Below, piece by piece: positions 8,077 through 17,170 of a DNA stretch of 64,000 bases. Position numbers and translations under genes: made by a program. A model generated the notes under the pieces. The model was not told the DNA's origin, did no database searches, and saw only the letters and a program-made list of their open reading frames with translations. Source of the stretch: Halpernia sp048269545 (GTDB taxonomy: Bacteria > Bacteroidota > Bacteroidia > Flavobacteriales > Weeksellaceae); NCBI RefSeq assembly GCF_048269545.1, contig NZ_JBLXIJ010000002.1, positions 124,001 to 188,000 on the forward strand, read 5' to 3'. The first letter of the stretch is position 1, and each line of letters opens with the position of its first letter.

Positions 8077-9459
8077 TTAAAAATGAATTTGTTCTATTTC
8101 TTGTTCAATTTCTTTTGCAGTTTCGTTTTCATCATTTTGAATTAAAAACATGGTAATTGCAGAAGCGATTAACATACAAATTCCGCCCACAACAACATAA
8201 TCCATTGCCATATTTCCAAAGAAATTTTTCACAATTGGTCCGCCGAAAATTCCATTTACGATTTGGGGAATAACGATGAAAAAATTAAAAATCCCCATGT
8301 AAACACCCATTTTGTGTTGTGGAATTGCATCGATTAACATTGCATAAGGCATTGCTAAAATACTTGCCCACGCAAAACCAAGACCAACCATCGAAATCCA
8401 AAGCATTCCTGAATCTTTTATAAAAAACATTGAAATTAAACCTAAACCTCCGCAAAATAAAGCCAAAGCATGAGTTTGTTTTTTACCAATACTCTTTGCA
8501 ATAGGTGTTAAAAGAAAGGCAAATGGAATGGCAAATAAATTATATAAACCAAATAAATGCCCCGTTAAATCTCCTGCTTTATTGAATTCTAAGGATTTTG
8601 TATCTTCTGGTGAAAGTCCGAAAGTATGTGTAGCTAAAGCACTTGTAGTAAAAACCCACATTGTGAAAAGCGCAAACCACGAGAAAAACTGGACGATTCC
8701 TAGTTTTTTCATTCGCATAGGAATTTTAGCAAAATCCGTGAACATTTCAGAAAATTTGGAAGGTTCTGCAGTGCTTTCATCCCCTGAAAATTCTGCAAAT
8801 TCTTTCGGCGAATATTCTTTAGTAGTAAAAATTGTGTATAAAATGGATGCTAATAAAACGCCTGCTCCGATATAAAAAGCATAAATTACATTGTCTGCTA
8901 CAAAACCTTCTGGTGCTACATTTGAAATACCCAATTTTGTAAGCCAGTTCGGCATTTCTGAACCGATTACAGCACCAATTCCAATTAGAATGGTTTGTAC
9001 TGAAAAACCAACTGTTCCTTGATGTTTTGGTAACATATCTCCTACTAAAGCACGAAAAGGTTCCATCGCAATATTAACAGAAAAATCCATCATTGCTAAA
9101 AAGATTACCGCCAAAAGTAAAACGCTTGCACCAATCATTGCATTAACTGAAGCAGCATTTGGTAAAAAAACCAAACCAACTGCACACAAAATTGCACCAA
9201 TTAAAAAATAGGGTTTTCTTCTTCCAAGAGGGCTCCAAGTATTATCTCCCATGTGACCAATAATTGGCTGAACAATTAAACCTGTAACAGGAGCAACCAA
9301 CCAAAACCAAGATAACTGATCCACATTGGCGCCTAAATTTGCGAGAATTCTACTTGCATTTCCATTTTGTAATCCAAATGCCATCTGAATTCCCATAAAA
9401 CCCATACTCATATTAATGATTTGAGGTATGGTGAGATTTGGTTTTATTTTTTTTATCAT
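8077..9459 (-). CDS. MFS permease, probable maltose/maltodextrin importer
   Basis: A 460-residue major facilitator protein with about 12 hydrophobic segments. After transmembrane segment 2 the cytoplasmic loop GDNTWSPLGRRKPYFLIGA resembles the SLC45/GPH-like sugar transporters. It is the last gene of the susC-D-E-GH97-GH13 locus, 36 bp after the NTF2-like gene, and such permeases carry maltose in related flavobacterial loci. The natural inference is that it moves maltose or glucose from periplasm to cytoplasm after SusC import and periplasmic cleavage. Substrate specificity is inferred from context. Confidence 0.85.
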   Translation of the reverse strand: MIKKIKPNLTIPQIINMSMGFMGIQMAFGLQNGNASRILANLGANVDQLSWFWLVAPVTGLIVQPIIGHMGDNTWSPLGRRKPYFLIGAILCAVGLVFLPNAASVNAMIGASVLLLAVIFLAMMDFSVNIAMEPFRALVGDMLPKHQGTVGFSVQTILIGIGAVIGSEMPNWLTKLGISNVAPEGFVADNVIYAFYIGAGVLLASILYTIFTTKEYSPKEFAEFSGDESTAEPSKFSEMFTDFAKIPMRMKKLGIVQFFSWFALFTMWVFTTSALATHTFGLSPEDTKSLEFNKAGDLTGHLFGLYNLFAIPFAFLLTPIAKSIGKKQTHALALFCGGLGLISMFFIKDSGMLWISMVGLGFAWASILAMPYAMLIDAIPQHKMGVYMGIFNFFIVIPQIVNGIFGGPIVKNFFGNMAMDYVVVGGICMLIASAITMFLIQNDENETAKEIEQEIEQIHF

Positions 9460-9495
9460 TTTAGTTTAGAGAATTTTATTATTATTTTTTAATAA

Positions 9496-10017
9496 TTATT
9501 TAACCAGAGTTTGGAGTAAAGCGTCTTCTAGCGGAGTTTTCAGTTTTGTAACTTCATCAGAAATTTCATTTGGAATTGTCATAGAAAGTACATATTGTTT
9601 TATTTTCCAGCCATCTTTGGTCTTTTCTAAAACTCCCGAACCTCTGCAAATTTCCATCTGGGTTTTTAAAAGTTCATCAAACCAAGCATATTTTCCATCA
9701 GTACTAAAAGAGATATTTCTTTTTATGGAAGAGAAATTCCAGGCTTTTCCTTTATCGAAAAATGGTTTTGCAAAAGCCATAAATTCTTTTTTATTCCAAA
9801 TTTCTGTGGCATCTGTTCCCACGAATGTAGAGTTTTCAGCGTATAGATTAAAATAATTATTAAAATCTGCAGCGGCGGCGAATTTATTTAAATTATCTAA
9901 AACTTGTGAAACATTTTTTTTCTGAACGTTTTCATAAAAGCCTTTCTTTTGAGCAGAAAATGAAGCAGAAAAAAAAGTAAACAAACTAAAAACAGATAAC
10001 AAAAAGTATTTTTTCAT
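9496..10017 (-). CDS. Secreted NTF2-like (SnoaL-type) protein
   Basis: A 173-residue protein with an N-terminal signal peptide (KKYFLLSVFSLFTFFSASFS, then AQ cleavage). The rest has the NTF2-like cone-fold pattern: an N-terminal helix, DFNNYFNLYAENSTFVGTDA, EIWNKKEFMAFAKPFF and KDGWKIKQYVLS strands. No catalytic residues can be assigned. It lies between the GH13 amylase and the MFS gene on the same strand, hence a periplasmic accessory of the locus by position only. Confidence 0.75.
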   Translation of the reverse strand: MKKYFLLSVFSLFTFFSASFSAQKKGFYENVQKKNVSQVLDNLNKFAAAADFNNYFNLYAENSTFVGTDATEIWNKKEFMAFAKPFFDKGKAWNFSSIKRNISFSTDGKYAWFDELLKTQMEICRGSGVLEKTKDGWKIKQYVLSMTIPNEISDEVTKLKTPLEDALLQTLVK

Positions 10018-10082
10018 CTAAAAAATTTTATTAAAAATAAAGAAATTTTTTGAGTTTTGGTAAGTTGTTCCCAATTATTTAG

Positions 10083-10150
10083 AAAAACTTTGCCAAAGTA
10101 TAATTACTCAACTAAAAACTTTGGCAAAGTGGTGTAGGATAATTTTAACT
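10083..10150. repeat. Nested dyad repeat, copy A (ACTTTGCCAAAGT / ACTTTGGCAAAGT)
   Basis: ACTTTGCCAAAGT (10087-10099) and its exact reverse complement ACTTTGGCAAAGT (10118-10130) are 18 bp apart; each arm is itself nearly palindromic. It lies just after the GH13 stop. A degraded relative with the same spacing and flanks occurs at 12203-12255, after the GH97 gene. It may be a transcript-end or processing structure, or an operator. Confidence 0.6.
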
Positions 10151-10152
10151 AA

Positions 10153-12012
10153 TCATTTTAAGTCTAGTATTAATGAAGACTTTGCGGATATTGTTAAATC
10201 ATTTTTTAAATCAAAATCTTTGTTTGAAATGATGTCTTTTCCTTTTGTATAGTTATGAAGTGATTCTGCAAAACGATTTAATTTTAAAGTTTGGTCTTTT
10301 TCATTGTTATTTATAATGACCATCACGCTTTCATTTTCATTGTATCTGAAATAAACATAAACATTATTTTCTGGAACATAATGTTTTGTTTTTCCTATGT
10401 GAATCACGGTTTTATCTTTTCTCCAATTCAATAATTTTGAAGAAAAATCATAATATTCTTGTTGAAAAGCAGTTTGTGTTTTTGGGTTAAATGCATTTTC
10501 CTTATCAGATTTCCAACCGCCAGGAAAATCGCGGCGAATATCTGCATCGCCTAATTTGTCTTTATTTCCACGCATTCCTATTTCTGAACCGTAATAAATT
10601 TGGGGAATTCCGCGAACTGTCATTATTAAAGAAAAGACCATTTTGTAATATCTAATATCACTATTAAAAATCTCATTCCAACGCATTGTATCATGGTTTT
10701 CAAAAAATACGAGTAAATTATTGATGTCTGGATAAAGAAAATCATTAGAAAAAGAATCGTATAATTTTACTATTCCTTGATCCCAATTTTGTTTGTTTGA
10801 AAAGGCAGAAGGCATAGAAGTGAACAAATTAAAATCCATAACAGAAGGTAAATTGGAATTATAATTTTCTATTTCACCAATTTTTGAATTTTTTTGCCAA
10901 AAGGAAATATTTGCGGGCGATTGCATCCAAGTTTCTCCAACAATATTGAAATTTGGATATTCATTGGTAATTGATTTCGCCCATTTTGCCATTGCAATTT
11001 TATCGTTATATGGATAAGTATCCACTCTCATTCCGTCTAAATCTGAAGATTCTATCCACCAAATTGCGTTTTGTGTCAAGTAATTTAAAACCAGAGGATT
11101 GCTCTGATTTAAATCCGGCATTGTTGTATCAAACCAACCATCAAGTGCTAATTTTTTATCAAATTCGGAAGTATTAGTATCAAATTGTGAAGAAATTCTG
11201 TAATTTGATCTTTTGAAACCATCTTTTCCTTCGCCATCTGGAAATTGATGTATCCAATCTTTGGAAGGTAAATCCTGAATTAACCAATGCGAAATTCCCC
11301 AATGATTAGTCACATAATCTTGCACCAATTTCATATTACGGGATTTTAATTCTGCAGATAATTTTGAATAGTCTGAGTTTGTTCCGTAACGTCCGTCGAT
11401 TTTGTATAAATCAGTTTGCGCATAACCGTGATAAGTAGTTTGTTTTTCATTATCCTCATTTACGGGAGTTAACCAAATAGTAGTTACACCTAAATTTTTT
11501 AAATAATCCAAATGATTAATAATTCCTTGCAAATCGCCGCCATGACGTCCATTGGGTAAATTTCGGTTGGCTTTTTCTGTTAAATTTGGTTGAGAATCAT
11601 TTTTTTCATCGCCATTTGAAAATCTATCGGGCATTATTAAATAAATAACGTCTGAAGAATTATAGGATTTTCTTTCGGCTGAATTCGGTCTTCTATCTTT
11701 CAATTCATATTTGTAAGAGGCGATATTTTTACTCCCTTCTTTTACATTTATTTTAAAATTGGAGGAAATTATAGCGTTCGTGTTTAAAGTTAAAAAAACA
11801 TAGTTTGGATTTTCAACTTTTTCTAATTTTTCAATTTTAATTCCATCAGAAAGTTCGATGTTTTTTGATGCAATATCTTTACCATAAAGCAATATTTGCA
11901 CTTGTGGATTGTGCATATTGTGCCACCAAAAAGGTGGTTCTACTCTATCTAAAGTTTTTTGGGCGTTTAGAAATGAAATTAAAAAAATAAAGATTAGGAA
12001 TAGTTTTTTCAT
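10153..12012 (-). CDS. susA: GH13 alpha-amylase / neopullulanase-like enzyme (SusA-type)
   Basis: Cleaves alpha-1,4 linkages of maltodextrins, probably in the periplasm. I chose the ATG at 12012 rather than one 24 bp upstream because it gives a clean signal peptide (MKKLFLIFIFLISFLNAQ) on 619 residues. An N-terminal cyclomaltodextrinase-type beta domain (VEPPFWWHNMHNPQVQILL) is followed by the GH13 barrel: IYLIMPDRFSNGD, VQDYVTNHWG, the nucleophile in DGMRVDTYP (Asp about 331), the acid Glu in NIVGETW (about 360) and FFENHDT (Asp about 441). All three catalytic residues are present. It sits between GH97 and the NTF2-like gene. Confidence 0.93.
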   Translation of the reverse strand: MKKLFLIFIFLISFLNAQKTLDRVEPPFWWHNMHNPQVQILLYGKDIASKNIELSDGIKIEKLEKVENPNYVFLTLNTNAIISSNFKINVKEGSKNIASYKYELKDRRPNSAERKSYNSSDVIYLIMPDRFSNGDEKNDSQPNLTEKANRNLPNGRHGGDLQGIINHLDYLKNLGVTTIWLTPVNEDNEKQTTYHGYAQTDLYKIDGRYGTNSDYSKLSAELKSRNMKLVQDYVTNHWGISHWLIQDLPSKDWIHQFPDGEGKDGFKRSNYRISSQFDTNTSEFDKKLALDGWFDTTMPDLNQSNPLVLNYLTQNAIWWIESSDLDGMRVDTYPYNDKIAMAKWAKSITNEYPNFNIVGETWMQSPANISFWQKNSKIGEIENYNSNLPSVMDFNLFTSMPSAFSNKQNWDQGIVKLYDSFSNDFLYPDINNLLVFFENHDTMRWNEIFNSDIRYYKMVFSLIMTVRGIPQIYYGSEIGMRGNKDKLGDADIRRDFPGGWKSDKENAFNPKTQTAFQQEYYDFSSKLLNWRKDKTVIHIGKTKHYVPENNVYVYFRYNENESVMVIINNNEKDQTLKLNRFAESLHNYTKGKDIISNKDFDLKNDLTISAKSSLILDLK

Positions 12013-12202
12013 AACTGATATTTTTGTTAACCACAAAAGTCACAAAAGTTTTGGGGTTTTAAAGTTGAATTTACTCCGTTTTAAAGCTAAAAAAAATTTA
12101 GATTAAACTCGTTTTAATATTGTTTACAAATTTTTTTTCAATCTTAAAATACAAATGACACAAATTGATAAGTTTAATTTCAACTCACTTTTTTTTGTTT
12201 AA

Positions 12203-12255
12203 AAAACTTTGTCAAATTACAATTACTACTTAAAAACTTTAACATAGAGTAATTT
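12203..12255. repeat. Nested dyad repeat, copy B (degenerate)
   Basis: The plus strand reads AAAAACTTTGTCAAATTACA, AATTACTACT, then TAAAAACTTTAACATAGAGT. It aligns with the element at 10083-10150 (AAAAACTTTGCCAAAGTATA, AATTACTCAACT, AAAAACTTTGGCAAAG), but the arms no longer pair well. The rest of the 256-bp gap 12013-12268 shows nothing else I can name. Confidence 0.5.
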
Positions 12256-12268
12256 TATTTTACAAAAT

Positions 12269-14425
12269 TTATTTTACAGGATAAACTGAAATTGCGTAAC
12301 CACCGCTTCTTACCAAATGCATTTTTAATTTCGTTTTGTTTGTAATTACTTTTTTATATATATGATAAGATTGTGGATTATTGATGTAATCTGCATCTTT
12401 TCCGTCTTCATAAATAGTTGCTTCATATTTTTTATTAGAATCTAAAAATGAAAAATCTACGATAAAATCTCTTGCATTTTCATCGGTAATTCCGCCTACA
12501 AACCAATTGTCTGTTCCTTTTGCTTTTCTCGCTGTGTGAATAAAATCACCCGGTTCAGCGGATAAAATCTTTGTATCGTCCCAATCTAAAGCGACGTCTT
12601 TGATGAACTGAAAAGCGTCCATGTGTTTTTCATAATTTTCAGGTAAATCTGCCGCCATTTGCAGCGGAGAATACATCACTACATATAAAGCCAATTGTTT
12701 CGCTAAAGTGGTTTTCACAAAACGTTTATCGCCAGGAAAATAATAATTTAATTGGGTTTGGAAAATTCCAGGAGTATAATCCATCGGTCCACCCATAAAT
12801 CTTGTGAATGGTAAAATTGTTTGATGGTCTGGATTGTTTCCGCCAAAAGCTTCGAATTCTGTTCCACGTGCAGCTTCTGCAGCAATCCAGTTTGGGTATG
12901 TTCTATTTAATCCAGTTGGACGAATGGATTCGTGAGAATTAACCATAATGTGATGTTCTGCAGCCAAATCTACAATTCTTTGGTAATGATTGATTGTCCA
13001 TTGAGAAAAATGGTGTTCTCCGCGGGGAATAATATTTCCAACATAACCCGTTTTTACGGCGTCATAACCATATCTATTCATTAAATCAAATGCTTTTGGC
13101 GCCCATCTTTCATAATTTGTTGCGGAGCCAGAAGTTTCGTGATGCATGATTAATTTTATACCTTTTGAATGGGCGTAATTATTTAACATGGGCAAATCAA
13201 AATCTGGATATGGCGTAAGAAAATCAAAAACAAATTCTTTGCTGTGACCAAACCAATCTTCCCAACCGATGTTCCAACCTTCAATTAGCAATGCATCAAA
13301 ACCATTTGTAGCGGCAAAATCAATGTAATGTTTTACTTTTTCATTATTTGCGGCGTGTTTTCCGTTGGGAGTCAATTTAGAAAAATCTGTAATTCCAATA
13401 TGCACATTATCTGCTGTGGAATAAGCCCATTGTGATTTTCCAATAATCATTTCCCACCAAACGCCCATATATTTTGTAGGGTGAATCCACGAAGTGTCTT
13501 TGTATTTTGTAGGTTCATTAAGATTAAAAATCATTTTTGACGCTAGAACATCTTCAGCTTTTGGTGAAACTATAATTGTTCTCCATGGTGAAACTGCTGG
13601 TGTTTGAATATATCCTTTTGCGCCTTGCGCATCTGGTGTAAGATGTGTTTTAAAACTAAAATTTTTGGCATCTACTTCTAAATTTGCGGCGGAATAATTA
13701 ATTAAAGCAGCTTCTGATAAATTGACATACAATTGTTCTTTTCCTTCTTTTTTTAACATCAAAGGCATTTGAACGGCATTTTTTATCAAAGTTTGTGAGG
13801 CATTCCCATCATAACTTGTGGGCCAAAGTTTTGGGATTTCTGAAATATTTGAAGTTTGAGTTTGGTATTCTTCTGAATCATAATCTCCAGCGAGCCACCA
13901 AGCTTTCATATCCCAAGGAAAATTAATTTCTGAATCTTCTTCTTTTATGACGAAATAATTCAAATTTTTCTGCTGTGGGAATTCATATCTGAAACCAAGT
14001 CCATCATCAAATAAGCGAAATTTCAGAATTATATATCTTTCGTTTGCAGGTTGATTTAAAGTAACAGCTAATTCATTATAAGTATTTTTATAATTTTTTT
14101 TCTCACCCAAAACTGGTTGCCACGTTTCATTTTTAGAATCCCTTTTTTCATCAGTTTTTACAAAACCATCGTTTAGATTTTTTCCTTGATTATTTTTGCT
14201 TTCTAATTCTGAAGCGAACTGGATATTCCCATCTTTTAAAATTCTAAGACCTAATTTGGAATCTTCAATTATGGTTTTTCCTTCATATTTTAAATTATAA
14301 TAAGGAATACCATTTTTCAAACTAAAATCCATTTGGAATTTTCCGTTGGGAGATTTTAAATTTTGTGCATTAACAAACGTTATGGTTAATAAAAAGGCTA
14401 AAGCGAATTGAATGAAATTTTTCAT
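12269..14425 (-). CDS. susB: GH97 alpha-glucosidase (SusB-type)
   Basis: Releases glucose from maltodextrins in the periplasm. The ATG at 14425 gives a signal peptide (MKNFIQFALAFLLTITFVNAQ) on 718 residues; a start 48 bp upstream would bury it. The N-terminal beta-super-sandwich is followed by a TIM barrel. Segments matching the inverting alpha-glucosidases of the family are present: IMHHETSG and NSHESIRPTG (both base glutamates known from Bacteroides SusB) and ARGTEFEAFGGNNPDH (acid Glu). This argues for alpha-glucosidase rather than the retaining alpha-galactosidase branch. A terminator hairpin separates it from susE. Confidence 0.94.
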   Translation of the reverse strand: MKNFIQFALAFLLTITFVNAQNLKSPNGKFQMDFSLKNGIPYYNLKYEGKTIIEDSKLGLRILKDGNIQFASELESKNNQGKNLNDGFVKTDEKRDSKNETWQPVLGEKKNYKNTYNELAVTLNQPANERYIILKFRLFDDGLGFRYEFPQQKNLNYFVIKEEDSEINFPWDMKAWWLAGDYDSEEYQTQTSNISEIPKLWPTSYDGNASQTLIKNAVQMPLMLKKEGKEQLYVNLSEAALINYSAANLEVDAKNFSFKTHLTPDAQGAKGYIQTPAVSPWRTIIVSPKAEDVLASKMIFNLNEPTKYKDTSWIHPTKYMGVWWEMIIGKSQWAYSTADNVHIGITDFSKLTPNGKHAANNEKVKHYIDFAATNGFDALLIEGWNIGWEDWFGHSKEFVFDFLTPYPDFDLPMLNNYAHSKGIKLIMHHETSGSATNYERWAPKAFDLMNRYGYDAVKTGYVGNIIPRGEHHFSQWTINHYQRIVDLAAEHHIMVNSHESIRPTGLNRTYPNWIAAEAARGTEFEAFGGNNPDHQTILPFTRFMGGPMDYTPGIFQTQLNYYFPGDKRFVKTTLAKQLALYVVMYSPLQMAADLPENYEKHMDAFQFIKDVALDWDDTKILSAEPGDFIHTARKAKGTDNWFVGGITDENARDFIVDFSFLDSNKKYEATIYEDGKDADYINNPQSYHIYKKVITNKTKLKMHLVRSGGYAISVYPVK

Positions 14426-14452
14426 AGTATTTTTATAATGTTTAAAAATAAA

Positions 14453-14480
14453 AAAACTGCTGCGATAAAGCAACAGTTTT
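14453..14480 (-). terminator. Intrinsic terminator between susE and susB
   Basis: On the minus strand AAAACTGTTGC / GCAGCAGTTTT pair with one mismatch around TTTATC, followed by a run of T. It lies 22 bp after the susE stop and 28 bp before the GH97 ATG, so it could uncouple enzyme levels from those of the outer-membrane complex. Confidence 0.75.
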
Positions 14481-14502
14481 AAAATTTAATTTGAAATAAA
14501 GA

Positions 14503-15546
14503 TTATAATTTAGTTTTGCTCCAAGTAAGGTTTACTTCGTCAAAAGTGATTTTATAGTTTCCTGCATCTGCAATTGGAATATTTGCGCCGCCTGCTTCTA
14601 GACTTCCATTATTTCCATCATCACCATAATTAGTTCCCCAATCATTATTTAAACGGAATTTAATTTCACCAGGAACTAAAGCAATAGTAACTTCCCATTT
14701 TTGAGTAGCATCATTATAAACCAAATCTGTATCTGGATCATTCCATCCGTTTGGAGTTGCAGAACCTATTACTGCCCAAGAATATGGAGCTAAAGCATAA
14801 GTCATTGTATTTAAATTAACTGTTAATTTTTGACTTCCTGCGTTTGGTGCTTTTAAATTATCACCTCCATTTAAAGTAATATTGTTACCTCCGGTTGAGC
14901 CGTAACTATTATCCCAGTTTCTAACAGGTGTAATTTTAAATTCTGAATTTGCATCTACAAAATTAATGTAACCAATGTAAATACCATTACTTGTAGCAGA
15001 AATTAAAGTGTTTGCTGTTGTAGGATTCCAACCTTGATATGCACCTGGTGCGTAAAGATAGGAAATTAACGCATAAGGTTTTACAGCCATTTTTACTGTT
15101 TGGGAGTATACAGATTTTGGTAAATCAATTGCAGATCCATCTAAAGAGTAAACTGAGGATAATAATCTAACCTCAACATCAGAAGTACTACCATCTAAAG
15201 GTAAACCTAAATTTAACATTATAGAGTTAAAATCTTGAACATTATAAGAAATAGTATTTTTTCCTTTTGGTAAATCAACTGTTTTTGGATTTGCAAAATT
15301 TGTCCCTTTAATTGCAAATTGTAGTTGATTATTGAAAGCTAACTTCGGTCCATAATTTGGATCTGTCCAAGTATAAACAACTGCAACTTTATCTGCATTA
15401 TCTTTAGTCAAAACCACTGAACTTTGAGACGTTACTAAAGTTGCAGGTGTATTAGAAGACACAATTGCCATATCTTCATCTTTTGTACATGAGAACAGCA
15501 AAAAGCTGATTATCATTACAAAACTTATTTTTAAAAAATTTTTCAT
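14503..15546 (-). CDS. susE: SusE/SusF-like outer-membrane starch-binding lipoprotein
   Basis: A surface lipoprotein expected to bind starch next to SusC/D. The start at 15546 (347 residues) is preferred to one 99 bp upstream, because it gives a lipoprotein signal MKNFLKISFVMIISFLLFSC with Cys lipobox and removes an 80-bp overlap with susD. Order: SusE N-terminal Ig-like domain (to about 170), then two related carbohydrate-binding modules: YLYAPGAYQGWNPTTANTL with EFKITPVRNWDNSYG, and WAVIGSATPNGWNDPDTDL with EIKFRLNNDWGTNYG. The aromatic-rich repeats suit glucan binding. Confidence 0.88.
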   Translation of the reverse strand: MKNFLKISFVMIISFLLFSCTKDEDMAIVSSNTPATLVTSQSSVVLTKDNADKVAVVYTWTDPNYGPKLAFNNQLQFAIKGTNFANPKTVDLPKGKNTISYNVQDFNSIMLNLGLPLDGSTSDVEVRLLSSVYSLDGSAIDLPKSVYSQTVKMAVKPYALISYLYAPGAYQGWNPTTANTLISATSNGIYIGYINFVDANSEFKITPVRNWDNSYGSTGGNNITLNGGDNLKAPNAGSQKLTVNLNTMTYALAPYSWAVIGSATPNGWNDPDTDLVYNDATQKWEVTIALVPGEIKFRLNNDWGTNYGDDGNNGSLEAGGANIPIADAGNYKITFDEVNLTWSKTKL

Positions 15547-15565
15547 TTTATCTTTGGTTTTATTA

Positions 15566-17161
15566 TTAATAACCTGGGTTTTGCACCAAGTTTGGATTTG
15601 CAATGATATCTTTTGCTGGGATTGGGAAAAGATTTCTTGTTTCATCTACTGCTTTACCATCTTTCACACCACCTTTCCATGGCCATAAATAAGCTGCGCT
15701 AGTAAATTTTCCAAAACGGATAAGATCTGTTCTTCTTGTTAATTCCCAACTTAGTTCACGAGCTCTTTCATCTAAAATAAAATCTAAATTAATGGAAGTA
15801 ACATTTCCAGAGTTATTACCATAAGCTCTTTCACGAAGTTGATTAATATAACCAATTGCAGTGTTCATATCTCCACCTGCACCTCCACGCAATGTAGCTT
15901 CTGCATACATTAAATATATATCCGCTAATCTGTATAAAGGAATATCTGTATCTACAAAATTCCCCGAATTGTCTGAACCAGGTGCTCCTGTGCTTGTTAC
16001 ATTTTTATATTTAATAAAAGCATAACCATCTGTGAAAGATCCTAAATCATTAATTTCTTTATCTTGTCCGTTGGTATAAAAATTTCCTCTTTTATCCGCT
16101 CCATTTGTTGGAAATTTATCTACAAAAGCTTTTGTAGTTCTAAGACCACCCCATCCGCCATTCACTCCAAAATCTGAAGCAGGCATACTTCCGCCAATGG
16201 ATGCATGAACCATGTAAGTGGATCCGCCATAAGTTTGTGTATGAACTCCATCATAATTTATAGAAAAAATTTGTTCATTATTTCCTATATTATTATCTGC
16301 TTTAAATAAATCTGCATAATTAGATTTAAGAGAATATCCTGCACCGATTACCTTTTTACAATAAGTAATACAATCTGTGCTTCTATCCGTTCCTGTATAA
16401 ACTTTTGCATTTAAATATAATCTCGCTAATAAAGACCAAGCTGCAGCTTGATCTGCATGTCCGTAAGTATTAGTACGAGCGGGAGCCATTTCTGCTGCAG
16501 CAGATATTAATTCTGATTCTACATATTTAAAAAGATCTGCTCTGGTAATTCTTGCAGGAGGAGTTGTAGAACCTGGTAAATTAGTTTCAGTAATGAAAGG
16601 TACATTTCCGAAAAGATCTAAAGCATGTTCATAAGATTGAGCTCTAATAAATCTTGCTTCACCACGCATTACTTTTGCTTTTGCGAGATTATCACCTGTA
16701 ATATTATTGGACGCTAATTTTTCGTCTGTTGTATTTCTCAAAAATTCATTACAAAAAGCAATTTCTGTAAAAATTCTATAATACATTGCTCCAATAAATT
16801 CATTTGATGAATCCCAAGTCATTTTATGCATTGTTTGCAAAGTTCCGTCATTCCATGCAATTACTGCTTCGTCTGTTGTAATTACATTCATGGTATAAAG
16901 TTGACGTAGATAATTAGAAAATCCACCATCAATACCTGCAACATCAGAATTTCCATCACCACCACTTTGTCCACCAACAGCAAGTCCGCCATAAAGTTTT
17001 GCCAATGCATTTGGATAATTTGCAAAATCGGAAAAAACACTCGCAGAAGTAACATCTGAAATAGGCTCTCTTTCAAGATCTTTAACACAAGAACCTAAAG
17101 AAAGTAAAGCTATTGCTGAAAAAGCTATTATACTTCTAAATTTTATTTTATTTGATTTCAT
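15566..17161 (-). CDS. susD: SusD/RagB-family glycan-binding lipoprotein
   Basis: The lid protein of the SusC transporter, binding glycan at the cell surface. It has 531 residues with the lipobox LLSLGSC (Cys about 24). The N-terminal SusD-like domain has DLEREPISDVTSASVFSDF and, later, the TPR-like segment MRGEARFIRAQSYEHALDLFG; the RagB/SusD C-terminal region contains LYRLADIYLMYAEA and LDFILDERARELSWELTRR, both classic. It starts 9 bp after the susC stop. It belongs to the starch locus by its neighbours susE, GH97 and GH13. Confidence 0.95.
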   Translation of the reverse strand: MKSNKIKFRSIIAFSAIALLSLGSCVKDLEREPISDVTSASVFSDFANYPNALAKLYGGLAVGGQSGGDGNSDVAGIDGGFSNYLRQLYTMNVITTDEAVIAWNDGTLQTMHKMTWDSSNEFIGAMYYRIFTEIAFCNEFLRNTTDEKLASNNITGDNLAKAKVMRGEARFIRAQSYEHALDLFGNVPFITETNLPGSTTPPARITRADLFKYVESELISAAAEMAPARTNTYGHADQAAAWSLLARLYLNAKVYTGTDRSTDCITYCKKVIGAGYSLKSNYADLFKADNNIGNNEQIFSINYDGVHTQTYGGSTYMVHASIGGSMPASDFGVNGGWGGLRTTKAFVDKFPTNGADKRGNFYTNGQDKEINDLGSFTDGYAFIKYKNVTSTGAPGSDNSGNFVDTDIPLYRLADIYLMYAEATLRGGAGGDMNTAIGYINQLRERAYGNNSGNVTSINLDFILDERARELSWELTRRTDLIRFGKFTSAAYLWPWKGGVKDGKAVDETRNLFPIPAKDIIANPNLVQNPGY

Positions 17162-17170
17162 TTTTTTTTA

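Noticed and set aside
15547..15645. 33-residue N-terminal extension of SusE overlapping susD
   Set aside because: It would place the lipoprotein signal peptide internally; the ATG at 15546 gives a proper signal and a 19-bp gap.
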